Assembly: GCA_029558835.1 (NCBI GenBank)
Contig: JAKQDH010000131.1
Location: forward strand, 1-64,000
Source: Planctomycetota bacterium
GTDB taxonomy: Bacteria; Planctomycetota; Phycisphaerae; UBA1845
Reading direction: 5' to 3'
DNA: 64,000 nt
Shown here: one piece after another, positions 1-8,769 of the stretch
Numbering within the stretch: position 1 is the stretch's first letter
Layout: every line of letters starts with the position of its first letter
Program-made: the position numbers and the translations under genes
Notes under the pieces: generated by a model
Seen by the model: only the letters and a program-made list of their open reading frames with translations
Told to the model about the DNA's origin: nothing
Databases searched by the model: none

Positions 1-582
1 GGCGTTGATCCCTTCGCCTACTTGCGTGACGTGCTGACGCGCGTGTCCACGCATCCGGCCGAACGGGTGGGCGAGTTGATCCCCCGCGAATGGCAGCAGC
101 GCTTCGCTCCCCCCTCCGCCGCCGCCACCTCGGCCGTCGCCCGATCCTCACCTCCCCCTCGCCCAGCCGCTCCCCCGGCACCTCCAAGGCGTTGGTCGCA
201 CGCTTACGCCCAGCTTGCAGCGCACGATCTCGACCTGGGCTTTGAGGAGTCGGATGAGGGCGTCCCTCCGAGCGGCGCCTGCTTCGACGACGAGGCGAGC
301 AGAAGCATGGAACCACCGCAGCATGCCGTGTCAACCCTGAATGACAGGCGTTGTTCCGGCAGCAAGGAGCAGCCTCCGACATTGGGAGCCCTCACCCACA
401 ACGGGCAGACGCCGGCGCAATTCGGCAGCTACGGTGAAGCCGCCGGCTACTGTCGCCGGTCCGCTCCCAGCGCTCTCCACAGGAGCGCAACCGGGGCCGT
501 TGAGTTGCAACTGGATTGCAGCCCAAAGCGAGCTCAACACATTCGGCGTGCACGACATCGCGCGGTGTTTTGCTGTCCCTAA
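1..582 (+). CDS. IS66-type transposase, C-terminal fragment (partial at window edge)
   Basis: The reading frame is open from base 1 and begins GVDPFAYLRDVLTRVSTHPA, followed by a GELIPREW-like stretch. This matches the end of IS66-family TnpC transposases (pattern DPxxYLRDVLxRxxxHPxxRxxELLPxxW). Only the last 40 or so recognisable residues are present, because the catalytic DDE domain would lie upstream of the window. Beyond about base 130 the frame continues to a stop at 580-582 but becomes proline- and alanine-rich and resembles nothing I know, so the true protein may have lost its native stop. No right-end inverted repeat could be placed with confidence. The IS66 assignment is fairly secure; the extent of the tail is not. 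Confidence 0.6.
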   Translation, partial: GVDPFAYLRDVLTRVSTHPAERVGELIPREWQQRFAPPSAAATSAVARSSPPPRPAAPPAPPRRWSHAYAQLAAHDLDLGFEESDEGVPPSGACFDDEASRSMEPPQHAVSTLNDRRCSGSKEQPPTLGALTHNGQTPAQFGSYGEAAGYCRRSAPSALHRSATGAVELQLDCSPKRAQHIRRARHRAVFCCP

Positions 583-682
583 GTTGTTGGGTGTGCCGTA
601 ACTTGCGGGTTGGTAAGAACGTCGGGCAGAGGGCTTGACCGGCTCATAACCCGAAGGGTCGGCGGAAGAGCCGATCGACGCG

Positions 683-2677
683 TCACTTGCGTGCGGTGCT
701 GGCGGCACGCTGAGAAGGTGGCGCAGGTGCCGGCGACGCGCCCGTGGGCGTGGGCGACGCCCCGGCCAGGTCCGGCGTGTACTCCGGCACCATCGCGTGC
801 AGCAGCGTCTTGACCTGGCCGTTGTCGTCGCTGTCGGCCAGGGCGAGCAGGCGTTCGATGCCGGTGCAGATCGCGTTCCAGTCCTGCACGCGGTGCTTCC
901 AGATACCGATCTTCGGGTGCGACGTGTCACCCACGTGCTCACCTTCGTGGGCGAGCTCCTCGTAGAGCTTCTCGCCGGGCCGGGTGCCGACGAAGGCAAT
1001 CTCGATGTCCACACCCGGACGCAGGCCGCTCAGTGTGATCATGTCCCGCGCCAGGTCCACGATCTTGACCGGCTCGCCCATATGCAGCACGTAGATCTCG
1101 CCGCCCTGTCCCATGGTGCCGGCCTGGAGCACCAGTTGCGATGCCTCCGGGATGGTCATGAAGTAGCGCGTCATCTCCGCGTGCGTAACGGTTACCGGCC
1201 CGCCTTCCGCGATCTGCTGCTTGAAGATGGGCACCACGCTGCCGCTGCTGCCCAGCACGTTACCGAAACGCACGGTGACGAACTGCGTCCGGGCGCGTTC
1301 GCTGAGCCCCTGCACGTACATCTCGGCCACGCGCTTGGAGCAGCCCATGACGCTGGTGGGATTGACGGCCTTGTCGGTTGAGATCATCACGACCCGCTCG
1401 ACGCCGGCCTCGGCGGCCACGTCCGCCACGCACATCGTCCCGCCGATGTTATTCTTGACGGCCTCCCCGGGGTTGACCTCCATCATGGGCACGTGCTTGT
1501 GGGCGGCCGCGTGGAAGACGACCGACGGCTTCTCCCGCCTCAGAATGCCGGCCAGGCGGGCGCGGTCCACGATGTCGGCGATATAGGGGATGACGCACAC
1601 CCCGGGGAACGTCCGGCGCAACTCGCGGTCGATCTCGAAGAGGTTGTTCTCCGCCTGTTCCACCAGGATGAGGCGTTCAGGCTGAAAGCGGGCGACCTGA
1701 CGGCACATCTCTGAGCCAATGCTCCCCCCGGCGCCCGTCACCAGAATGCGGCGGCCGCGGAGTTGAGCCCCGATCTTGTCGAGGTCAAGCCACACCGGCT
1801 CGCGTCCGAGCAGGTCGGTGATGTCCACTTCTCGGACCTGACTGACCTGAATGCGCCCCGCGATCACGTCGGCCATGGGCGGCACCGTGCGGAACTGCAC
1901 GCCGAGCCCGCGGCAGCGCTCGACCAAGGCGCGGATGTTCTTCGGCGTCGCGTGGGGGAGGGCAATGAAGACCTCGTCCACCTTCAGCTCGGCGCACAGA
2001 TCGCTTACCTCCTCGGTCCGACCCAGCACCTCGACGCCGTGAATCCGACCATGCAATTGGGCCACCTCGTCATCCAGGAACCCCACGCAGACGTAGCGCG
2101 CGTCCTGCATGCGCAGGATTTCGCGGAGCAACGCTTCGCCCGTGTCCTGGGCGCCGATGATCAGCACCCGCTTCAAGTCGGATACCGGGCCCGGACGCAT
2201 CTCCTCATGATAGAGCCGCACCAATACCCGCGCCGCCGAGATCAGTCCCACCGTGGCGAACCAGTCCAGCAGAAACACCGACTGGTTCAGGACCCCCTCC
2301 CGATCCACCAGCCGGGTCCCGAACAGCTTCAGCCACAGGTTCTCCAGAATGAAATACGCGCTGAGCAGGACGAAGGAGCCGGTCAGGGCACTGCTCGTCA
2401 CGCCGAGCAGGTCGCGCAGTCCGACGTAGCGCCAGGAACCGCGATACTGCCCGCTGCCCCAGAACACCAGCAGCTTGATCGGAACGGTCAGCACCAGCAG
2501 AGGCACGAACAGATCGACCAGCCAGACGTGGAAGCGCCGGAAGTTGTACGCCAACGCAAACGCGGCCAGCAGCGCCAGCGCGAACGACAGCGCGTGCAAT
2601 AGCACGACGATGGGCATCCGGTGGCGTACCACCATCGTCGATAGCGCCGGCGGTTCGTTATTCGCGTCGTGTGTCAC
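683..2677 (-). CDS. Membrane-bound nucleotide-sugar 4,6-dehydratase (FlaA1/WbpM/CapD family)
   Basis: 664 aa, GTG start. About four membrane helices occupy roughly residues 20-130. A Rossmann-like domain follows (VLIIGAQDTGEALLREIL), and the C-terminal half is an extended SDR domain with the NAD-binding GAGGSIGSE motif and FHAAAHKHVPMME. The active-site region reads STDKAVNPTSVMGCSKR, with Met in place of Tyr in the YxxxK motif. That substitution is characteristic of inverting UDP-GlcNAc 4,6-dehydratases such as FlaA1 and PglF. The family makes 4-keto-6-deoxy sugars for glycans at the inner membrane. It is the last gene of a minus-strand series of envelope genes. A shorter start at an internal ATG (residue 15) is possible. 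The exact sugar substrate cannot be read from the sequence. Confidence 0.88.
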   Translation of the reverse strand: MTHDANNEPPALSTMVVRHRMPIVVLLHALSFALALLAAFALAYNFRRFHVWLVDLFVPLLVLTVPIKLLVFWGSGQYRGSWRYVGLRDLLGVTSSALTGSFVLLSAYFILENLWLKLFGTRLVDREGVLNQSVFLLDWFATVGLISAARVLVRLYHEEMRPGPVSDLKRVLIIGAQDTGEALLREILRMQDARYVCVGFLDDEVAQLHGRIHGVEVLGRTEEVSDLCAELKVDEVFIALPHATPKNIRALVERCRGLGVQFRTVPPMADVIAGRIQVSQVREVDITDLLGREPVWLDLDKIGAQLRGRRILVTGAGGSIGSEMCRQVARFQPERLILVEQAENNLFEIDRELRRTFPGVCVIPYIADIVDRARLAGILRREKPSVVFHAAAHKHVPMMEVNPGEAVKNNIGGTMCVADVAAEAGVERVVMISTDKAVNPTSVMGCSKRVAEMYVQGLSERARTQFVTVRFGNVLGSSGSVVPIFKQQIAEGGPVTVTHAEMTRYFMTIPEASQLVLQAGTMGQGGEIYVLHMGEPVKIVDLARDMITLSGLRPGVDIEIAFVGTRPGEKLYEELAHEGEHVGDTSHPKIGIWKHRVQDWNAICTGIERLLALADSDDNGQVKTLLHAMVPEYTPDLAGASPTPTGASPAPAPPSQRAASTARK

Positions 2678-2761
2678 TTAACTGCTGCACGAGCCCGCTC
2701 GGCCCTTCGCGGAACACCGGCTTATCCCTGCCCTTGGGGCCTCCTCCTGGGGCGACAAGTC

Positions 2762-4015
2762 TCAGGGCTGGGCCGCTGCCGCCTCCCGAGCCGCCCGCAT
2801 CTGCACCGGCCACCGTGCATACACCGTGTCCGGGAAGTTCCTGCTCAACGTCTCGGCTGCCCCCAGCGCCAAATCCCGTTCGCCCAAGTACCACAGCACA
2901 AGAACATGCAGGGCGCCCGCGTTGGCGGCACGCGCCTTTCGCTTGGGATCGGCATCGTCCACCACAGCCTTCCTGAGCGCCTGGGCGTAGACGTCCGTTT
3001 CCTGACGGACCCGCCGCCCTCGCTCCCGGTCATCATAACGGTCCAGAATGGCCATTTCCTGCCCAAACGGCGCCAGCTCCCGGCGCACGATCTCCTCGAC
3101 AATCACTGCTGCGGTCTCCAGTTGACCGGCCGAGACCCGGGCGAACACCTCTGCCAGACGCACGCTCACATCATCGGGGCGAAGGGCGCTCGCACCGCTC
3201 AATAGCCGCGCCGCCTCCCTGAATCTGCCCTCCGTGAACCATGTCCACGCTTCCTGGATGCTCCGCTCGCAGGCCGCGTCGCGCGCCGCCGCCAGACAGA
3301 GCGAAAGCGGTCTGCCCTCCGCCAGGGGGACTGCAACCGGGGGAGTCACTTCTGCGACGGCGGCCGCCGGCCACTCCACTGTGCCGGGCCGCACGATGGG
3401 TACCGTGGAAGGTCCCGACTGCAGCAGAGTCCGCCTCACGGGCCCGGTCAGCCCGGCCGCCTGGAGCATCAGCGGCTTCCGCGCAACCAGGTCATTCACC
3501 CCCTTGGGAAGATGCTCACCTACTCGTTGCCCAAACCCGCCGTAAGGCCCGTACACGTGATGCCAAAGCCAGCGTTCCTCCCGCTGCTGCCTGTCCGGAT
3601 CCGGTGCGGGTTCCAGACCCAGCCGTGCGAGCTGCGCGGCCCGCATGTCGTGGTAGATCGGAAGCTGGTCCGGGGCCCGCCCGATGGTCTGGTAGCTACG
3701 CAGCCCTCGTGCCTGGATCAGGTTGAAGAAGAAGCTGGCCTCGCGCACCTCCTTCCAGTTGGCGGTCGCGTTGCCGTAGGCGTCGACAGAGGAAATCCCG
3801 TACCGGCCGAAGTCGATCGGTACCACCGACAGCCGCGCGTAGTCATCCAGCCGCTCGCGTTGCGCGCCGACCTGAGCCACAGCGGGGGTGAGGCCCATCG
3901 CCAAGGCGCCTCCAACGGCCAGCGCCAGAATTCGGCCCCGCTTCGCGGACCTCAATCCGCGAGTCCACCGCAGGGTGATGGCCGACCAGCGCTTCCGATA
4001 ATCAACCACTACCAT
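2762..4015 (-). CDS. Secreted protein of unknown function with TPR-like C-terminus
   Basis: 417 aa from the ATG at 4015, chosen because GGGAGGGGG lies about 10 nt upstream; the open frame extends further but without such a site. Residues about 20-48 form a signal peptide (ILALAVGGALAMGLTPAVAQ). The mature protein has a tyrosine-rich segment (YGPYGGFGQRVGEHLPKGVN) and an alanine-rich helical C-terminal third (about 260-417) that looks like divergent TPRs: WTWFTEGRFREAARLLSG, then ADPKRKARAANAGALHVLVL. It lies between another exported protein and the nucleotide-sugar dehydratase, so a periplasmic or envelope role is likely. I do not recognise the family. Confidence 0.7.
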   Translation of the reverse strand: MVVVDYRKRWSAITLRWTRGLRSAKRGRILALAVGGALAMGLTPAVAQVGAQRERLDDYARLSVVPIDFGRYGISSVDAYGNATANWKEVREASFFFNLIQARGLRSYQTIGRAPDQLPIYHDMRAAQLARLGLEPAPDPDRQQREERWLWHHVYGPYGGFGQRVGEHLPKGVNDLVARKPLMLQAAGLTGPVRRTLLQSGPSTVPIVRPGTVEWPAAAVAEVTPPVAVPLAEGRPLSLCLAAARDAACERSIQEAWTWFTEGRFREAARLLSGASALRPDDVSVRLAEVFARVSAGQLETAAVIVEEIVRRELAPFGQEMAILDRYDDRERGRRVRQETDVYAQALRKAVVDDADPKRKARAANAGALHVLVLWYLGERDLALGAAETLSRNFPDTVYARWPVQMRAAREAAAAQP

Positions 4016-4173
4016 AACAACAGCACCCCCTCCCTTAGCTAGGGGTCTTCCTGCACCGTGCGCCGTTGCTCCTACAATCGGCACATCGTAAAGCGTGCCG
4101 AAGCCCGAATCAAGGCGGAACCCTGCCAACATCGGCTTAGGTGTAATCTGTGCATACACAATGCATTATCAAC

Positions 4174-5388
4174 CTACGGCATGGCTGTGCTCCTCTGTGA
4201 AGCGGTTCGGAGGGCATCGAGGCGGGTTTGCAGCTCGGCAAACAGCGCCCGCACCGGCCCAAAGACCGGGTCTGTCGCTCGGGAAGCGTCGGCGACAGCC
4301 CGCATCTCCTCGACGTGTGTCTGCTGATACGCTACAGCGCGACTGAACGTCTCGGCGTGGATGGACCATGCTGCCTCCCGCTGCGCCGTGTTGGCACGGC
4401 AGCGAGTTACAAAATCCCGTACGTACGCGGCCCAGGTTGCGGGATCGTGGGCGAGCCAGCGAGTCGGCAACTCCGGGTCGGTTTTCGCACCAGCCTTGGC
4501 GCGCGGTGCTCCACCTGCGGGATCGGTTGCCGGCATGGAAGCCGAGGGCTTCTGAATCGGATCGTCTTGCAGGCCCCAGGCATCGGGAGTCCACCGGCCG
4601 GCACGCCAATCGCTCCGCCGGGCATCGATGTACGCGAGTCGTTTGTCGATGGACTGGCGGTCCCGCTCCAGAATAGCGCGCTGTTGGGGGGTCATGGTCG
4701 TCGCGAGGTCATCGAGGAATCTGCCAAGCCGCTGCCGTGAGTCGGCCATGAGGGGCTCGGTTTGCTCGGTCCATCGGGCGACCTGGTCGGGCGTGAACGG
4801 CTGGTCGGCACTGCGGGCCTGAATGACCTCGTGGACTTGGGTAAGTATGACGCCGCTGTGCCGCAGCAGGACGCCGGCCACCTCACGCACGACGCGCTGC
4901 TGGAAGCGGGCGCGCTGGTCCCCGGAGAAGGCGTAGCGCTCGCTGACCAGTTCGGTCAGCCGCTCGATTCGCTGGGTCAGCTCCCACGGTGGAATGCGGG
5001 CCACGTCGAGCACCACGTCGCGGGCGAAGACATCGGCTTCGTCGGTCCAGCCGTTGCTCGCCCAGATGTTCCGCGCGGCACGGGCGATGTGGGCGTACTG
5101 GCTTTCCCAGTTCCCAAGGGCTCGCAACTCCTCGCCCAGGGGGGCCAAGTTGTTGAACTGCGTATCCGGTGACGGAGATGCGTCCTGGGCGCGCAGGAGT
5201 GCGGAGCCTGACACGACGAGCGCGGCCGCGAGGGTCGCGAGGCGAAGCCAAGCTGAATCACTGGGCGGGCTTGGGCGCCGGTGCTCCGGACGACGACCGT
5301 CTGGGAGCGGCCGATTCCCACTGCCGGTGGCGCGTGTTTGCGCACGCCCATTTAGCGGCAGACGGAACCTGTGGTCGGTACGCGACAT
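4174..5388 (-). CDS. Exported protein of unknown function, mostly helical
   Basis: 404 aa from the ATG at 5388; the frame is open further upstream, but this ATG has AAGG and GGAG in ribosome-binding position. A single hydrophobic segment (RLATLAAALVVSGSALLRAQ, near residues 45-65) looks like a signal peptide or anchor after a long arginine-rich cytoplasmic leader. The remainder is highly charged and helical, with WELTQRIERLTELVSERYAF and MTPQQRAILERDRQSIDKRL. The second of these recalls the Spy/CpxP-like pattern of exported helical proteins, but that is only a resemblance. The neighbours are a TPR exported protein and a glycosyltransferase on the same strand. No function is assigned. Confidence 0.65.
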   Translation of the reverse strand: MSRTDHRFRLPLNGRAQTRATGSGNRPLPDGRRPEHRRPSPPSDSAWLRLATLAAALVVSGSALLRAQDASPSPDTQFNNLAPLGEELRALGNWESQYAHIARAARNIWASNGWTDEADVFARDVVLDVARIPPWELTQRIERLTELVSERYAFSGDQRARFQQRVVREVAGVLLRHSGVILTQVHEVIQARSADQPFTPDQVARWTEQTEPLMADSRQRLGRFLDDLATTMTPQQRAILERDRQSIDKRLAYIDARRSDWRAGRWTPDAWGLQDDPIQKPSASMPATDPAGGAPRAKAGAKTDPELPTRWLAHDPATWAAYVRDFVTRCRANTAQREAAWSIHAETFSRAVAYQQTHVEEMRAVADASRATDPVFGPVRALFAELQTRLDALRTASQRSTAMP

Positions 5389-5588
5389 GGCGACCTTGAT
5401 CTCCGGCGAGCACGCCTGCCCGGGCGGCCGATTGCACCCGGAACGACGCAGGAGCCGTGCCGCAGCGGCGCCTGCGACCCTCGGGTGACAGCGAATTGCC
5501 GCCACTGATACATAGGTATTATACTACATCGTCACGTAAACGGTTCGAAGCGGTCTGCAGGGTACCCGGCAGGCGGGCGCACCGCGGG

Positions 5589-7847
5589 TTAGGGCGGCGG
5601 CAGGCGCCAGGCCGCGCCGGATTCGTAGGCGTGCAGGCGCTGTTCGAGTTGGGCCGCGGGAGGCGTGTCGGGTGACGGCGGCATCCGGCGTATCCGCTCC
5701 AGCGCGGTGCGGGCCCAGCGGGCGGCCTCGGCGTGCTGGCCCGTTTCCGCCAGGGCGGCGGCCAGCGTGTCGAGGAACGCCGGCGGACAGACCTCGGGCT
5801 TGGGACACAGTTGCCGGGCGTAGGCCAAGGCCCGCGGGCCGTCGCGCAGGGAGTCGTCGGGTACCGTGGCGAGCACGAACACCAGCCGATTGAGCACGCC
5901 CGGCATGCTTGAGATGACGGGCTGGTGAAGCAGTTCGAGGGCTTCGGCGTAGCGTCGTGTTTGAACAAGCAGCGCGCTCAGATTAGCCAGGGCATCACCG
6001 GCGGCACGCGGCTCAAGGTTGATGGCGGCGTGGTAGTGTTCGATGGCCTCGCCGAGGTCACCGGTCTGGGCGAGGGCGGTGGCCAGGTTCGTGTGCGCAA
6101 GCACGATGCGCTCGACCGTCTCGCCTGCCGCGAGGACGGGGCGGGCCGCCAGGGCCCGACGCAGTTCAGCAATTGCCTCCGCCGGCCGCCCGCTGCGGCC
6201 CAGCAGCGTACCGAGGTTGTAGTGCGCGGTGAGGTAGCCGGGGCGGAGGCGCACGGCCTGTTGGTAGCTCTGCATCGCCAGCTCGATATCTCCCCGCAGT
6301 TCGTAGGCATGGCCGAGGGCGGCGTAGTCGCCGGGATCGTTGCGTTGGGTGAGCCTCCTCGGTGTGGTGTACACGAGCAGAGTGGCGGCCGCCAGGACGG
6401 CCAGGCGGACCCCCAGTAGGCGATGGCGCCGCTCGCGCAGCGTGCGAACCAGCGTACCGACGGCAAAGACGGCAAGCAAGATCAGCAGCGGCAGCACCGG
6501 GACGCGGTAGCGTTCGGTGCAGAAGAAGATCACGATGCTGACCATGTAGATGAGAATGAAGCCCCAGAGGGGGAACAGCTCCGCGCGCCGGCGCCAGCAG
6601 AGCGCCAGCCCCAGCAATCCCAGCGGTCCCACCACGCCGAACCCCAGCGGCAGGAACTTCATGATCGGTGTGAATTGCTCGGTCCAGAAGTAGACGCCCT
6701 TGTTGTTGGAGAACTCCCACCAGCTCCAGAACAGGCGGACTTTCAACAGCATAAGACCGACGAAGCGCGCAGGTTGTTCCCGGATGAACTTGAAGGCCTC
6801 GTTGTAGTAGTAGTCGGACACCTCGGACGGTTTCAGTTTCCGACCGGCGGCCTGCTCCGCGCGGGCGATGGTGGCGTAGTAGCCGCCCCACCAGTCGCCC
6901 GGCGTACCGGGCACGACGGCCGTGCACCCGTCCGACTCCGGGTTGTTGCCAATGTAGAAGTTCACCCCGCCTTGCGAGGCAATCAGCACGAGATCGCGCC
7001 CAACAATCCAGTTGCGGACGGTGATGGGCAGCACGACCAACAGGCAACCGGCCGTGGTAATCGCCGAGTAGAACAGCCCGCGCGCCAGTTGCCGGCGATG
7101 CAGCCAGAGCAGCCAGGCGACGATCCCCGGCCCGAACAGCAGGATGTTCGGCCGCGCGATGGCGGACAGCCCAAGCAGGACACCGGCCAGGGCAAACAGC
7201 CACGCCGCGGGCCGACGGTACGCCTGCAACAAACACAAGATCAGCAGCAGATCCAGGAACACAATGAGCGGGGGAATGAGCAGCTCACCATCGAGGTAAA
7301 TGAGGATCCAGTAGCTGCCCGCCGCCAGGCCGGCCACGCCCGCCACCCAACGGGCGAACACCAGGCGTCCGACCAGGTAGAGCAAGCCGCAACTGAGCGC
7401 CCCGAGGACGGCCTGCGCGAGGCGCGGGGCGAGGTAGTCGTGACCGCACACGGTATAGATCAGACCAAGAAACGCCGGGTACAGCGGCGCGCGGAAGTAG
7501 GCTCCCTCGACAAATCTCTCGCCTGTGGCGATCGCCTGGGCCCACTGGTCGTGGTACAGGGCGTCCATGGCAGGATGGTCGAAGTCCGGGCTGGAACGCA
7601 GTTGCCCGACGTAGATCAGTCTCAACGTGAGGGCAAACAGAACGATCGCCACTACCCAGGCCGTGTCCGCCCGTTGCCAACGCGTGGGAGCGGCATCGAG
7701 AACGGACGCCTGGCCGCGGTGGGTCGGATGCGACTCGTCTCGGCTGGTTCTCGATCGGGCGGTGCCGGCCGGTGCGGACCGCGCGGCGTCGTCCGCCGCG
7801 GGGGTCGGCGTGGTGCGCTGGGGGCGCTGCTTCCTGGGCGGTGCCAT
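5589..7847 (-). CDS. GT39-like integral membrane glycosyltransferase with C-terminal TPR domain
   Basis: 752 aa. The start at 7847 (MAPPRKQRPQRT) replaces a 49-residue upstream extension that reads through a dispersed repeat. After a basic N-terminus, the first membrane helix begins TAWVVAIVLFALTLRLIYVG. The first periplasmic loop carries HPAMDALYHDQWAQAIATGE, in the position of the acidic catalytic loop of PMT/ArnT-type transferases. About ten more hydrophobic helices run to residue about 500. The C-terminal 230 residues are TPRs (YAALGHAYELRGDIELAMQS; AHYNLGTLLGRSGRPAEAIA). The family moves sugars from polyprenyl carriers to lipids or proteins on the outer face of the inner membrane. The TPR fusion suggests docking of partner proteins. 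Acceptor unknown. Confidence 0.82.
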   Translation of the reverse strand: MAPPRKQRPQRTTPTPAADDAARSAPAGTARSRTSRDESHPTHRGQASVLDAAPTRWQRADTAWVVAIVLFALTLRLIYVGQLRSSPDFDHPAMDALYHDQWAQAIATGERFVEGAYFRAPLYPAFLGLIYTVCGHDYLAPRLAQAVLGALSCGLLYLVGRLVFARWVAGVAGLAAGSYWILIYLDGELLIPPLIVFLDLLLILCLLQAYRRPAAWLFALAGVLLGLSAIARPNILLFGPGIVAWLLWLHRRQLARGLFYSAITTAGCLLVVLPITVRNWIVGRDLVLIASQGGVNFYIGNNPESDGCTAVVPGTPGDWWGGYYATIARAEQAAGRKLKPSEVSDYYYNEAFKFIREQPARFVGLMLLKVRLFWSWWEFSNNKGVYFWTEQFTPIMKFLPLGFGVVGPLGLLGLALCWRRRAELFPLWGFILIYMVSIVIFFCTERYRVPVLPLLILLAVFAVGTLVRTLRERRHRLLGVRLAVLAAATLLVYTTPRRLTQRNDPGDYAALGHAYELRGDIELAMQSYQQAVRLRPGYLTAHYNLGTLLGRSGRPAEAIAELRRALAARPVLAAGETVERIVLAHTNLATALAQTGDLGEAIEHYHAAINLEPRAAGDALANLSALLVQTRRYAEALELLHQPVISSMPGVLNRLVFVLATVPDDSLRDGPRALAYARQLCPKPEVCPPAFLDTLAAALAETGQHAEAARWARTALERIRRMPPSPDTPPAAQLEQRLHAYESGAAWRLPPP

Positions 7848-7902
7848 GGCGGCATCATAGTTGGGCGGTCGCAGGTAGAGCAACACGCACACCTGCCGGG
7901 GG

Positions 7903-7998
7903 AGGGTAGCATGGCCAAGCGCAGCGCCGCCGTGCCTCCCGTCCGGGAAGCAGGAGCTTGCGTTGTTGCGTGCCGGCGCCGTCGGCTTGGGCATGTCA
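7903..7998. repeat. MITE-like dispersed repeat, family 1, copy A
   Basis: About 96 bp upstream of the glycosyltransferase gene. It begins AGGGTAGCATGGCCAAGCGC, has GTGCCGGCGCC in its middle and ends CGGCTTGGGCATGTCA. The ends form an imperfect inverted repeat. The same layout recurs at 14154, 17541, 18740, 38215 and 58939. Confidence 0.7.
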
Positions 7999-8137
7999 GT
8001 CGCCGCGGGCCACCGGTTCCGCGGACACTTGAAGGGGTCCGAGTGACCATACCCGAACTTGCGCCGCCGGCGCTGACGGCGGGCCGGTCCCTCACAGTCG
8101 CGGTCCGGATCGGCGGCGCCCCAGCGTACGAGGTGGT

Positions 8138-8743
8138 TCAGCGAGTTGCGCGCATGAGTGTGACGCAGGCGTCCGCCGGCCGCAGGTGCTCCACCCGGAG
8201 CAAGACCGGCCGCAGGCCCGCGGCGTAGTCGCGTTGCGTCTCAACGTGGTTGCGTGCCAGGTACCACGCGAATGCCCGGCGCCAGGCGGGAGCACCGGGC
8301 GCGACGTACCCGAAATCGAGGATGACGAGTCGCCCGCCGGGCTTGAGGTGCTCGACCGCGATGGCCAAGGCGCCGGCCCAGTCGGGGATCATGCTGAGCG
8401 AATAGGCGCAGAGGACGCCGTCGAACCGTGTGTCGAGTGCCAAGCGGGCGGCGTCGGCCTGGATGATTTGCACTCGGCCGCCCAGGCGGCGTTGCTGAGC
8501 CCGCTTCAGCATGTGGGCGGACAGGTCCACACCAACGATGAGCCCCTCCGGACCGATCGCGCGGCGCAGGGGCGCGAAGTTCAGCCCGGTCCCGCAGCCG
8601 ATGTCCAGCACGCAGCCGCTGGGCGGCAGCTCCAGCGCCGCGACGGCCGCCCCCCGCCCACGCAGGATCGCCCAGCGCGTCAGGTCATAGATCGGCGCGT
8701 TCCAGCGGTAGAAGCGTTGCAGGATGCGATTCTGGTCTGCCAT
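8138..8743 (-). CDS. Class I SAM-dependent methyltransferase
   Basis: 201 aa from the ATG at 8743 (MADQNRILQRFYRWNAPIYD). An in-frame ATG at 8761 is an alternative. Motif I is VLDIGCGTGLNFAPL; the acidic end of strand 2 is VGVDLSAHML; motif II/III are QADAARL and GVLCAYSLSMIPDW; then LKPGGRLVILDFG. The N-terminal YRWNAPIYDLTRW resembles UbiE/COQ5-like and phosphatidylethanolamine N-methyltransferases, so a lipid or quinone substrate is plausible but not shown. It is divergent from the amidohydrolase gene, whose ATG lies only 26 bp away, leaving almost no room for two separate promoters. Confidence 0.82.
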   Translation of the reverse strand: MADQNRILQRFYRWNAPIYDLTRWAILRGRGAAVAALELPPSGCVLDIGCGTGLNFAPLRRAIGPEGLIVGVDLSAHMLKRAQQRRLGGRVQIIQADAARLALDTRFDGVLCAYSLSMIPDWAGALAIAVEHLKPGGRLVILDFGYVAPGAPAWRRAFAWYLARNHVETQRDYAAGLRPVLLRVEHLRPADACVTLMRATR

Positions 8744-8769
8744 CCTTCGCGACAGTATCATTACCCGCG

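Noticed and set aside
331-1014. 227 aa minus-strand ORF at the left edge
   Set aside because: It overlaps the 3' end of the dehydratase gene in another frame and has the Arg/Ser/Thr-rich composition of a GC-rich shadow frame.
6423-8228. 601 aa plus-strand ORF opposite the GT39-TPR gene
   Set aside because: It is antisense to a gene with clear helices and TPRs; the protein is rich in Gln, His and Arg with no domain.
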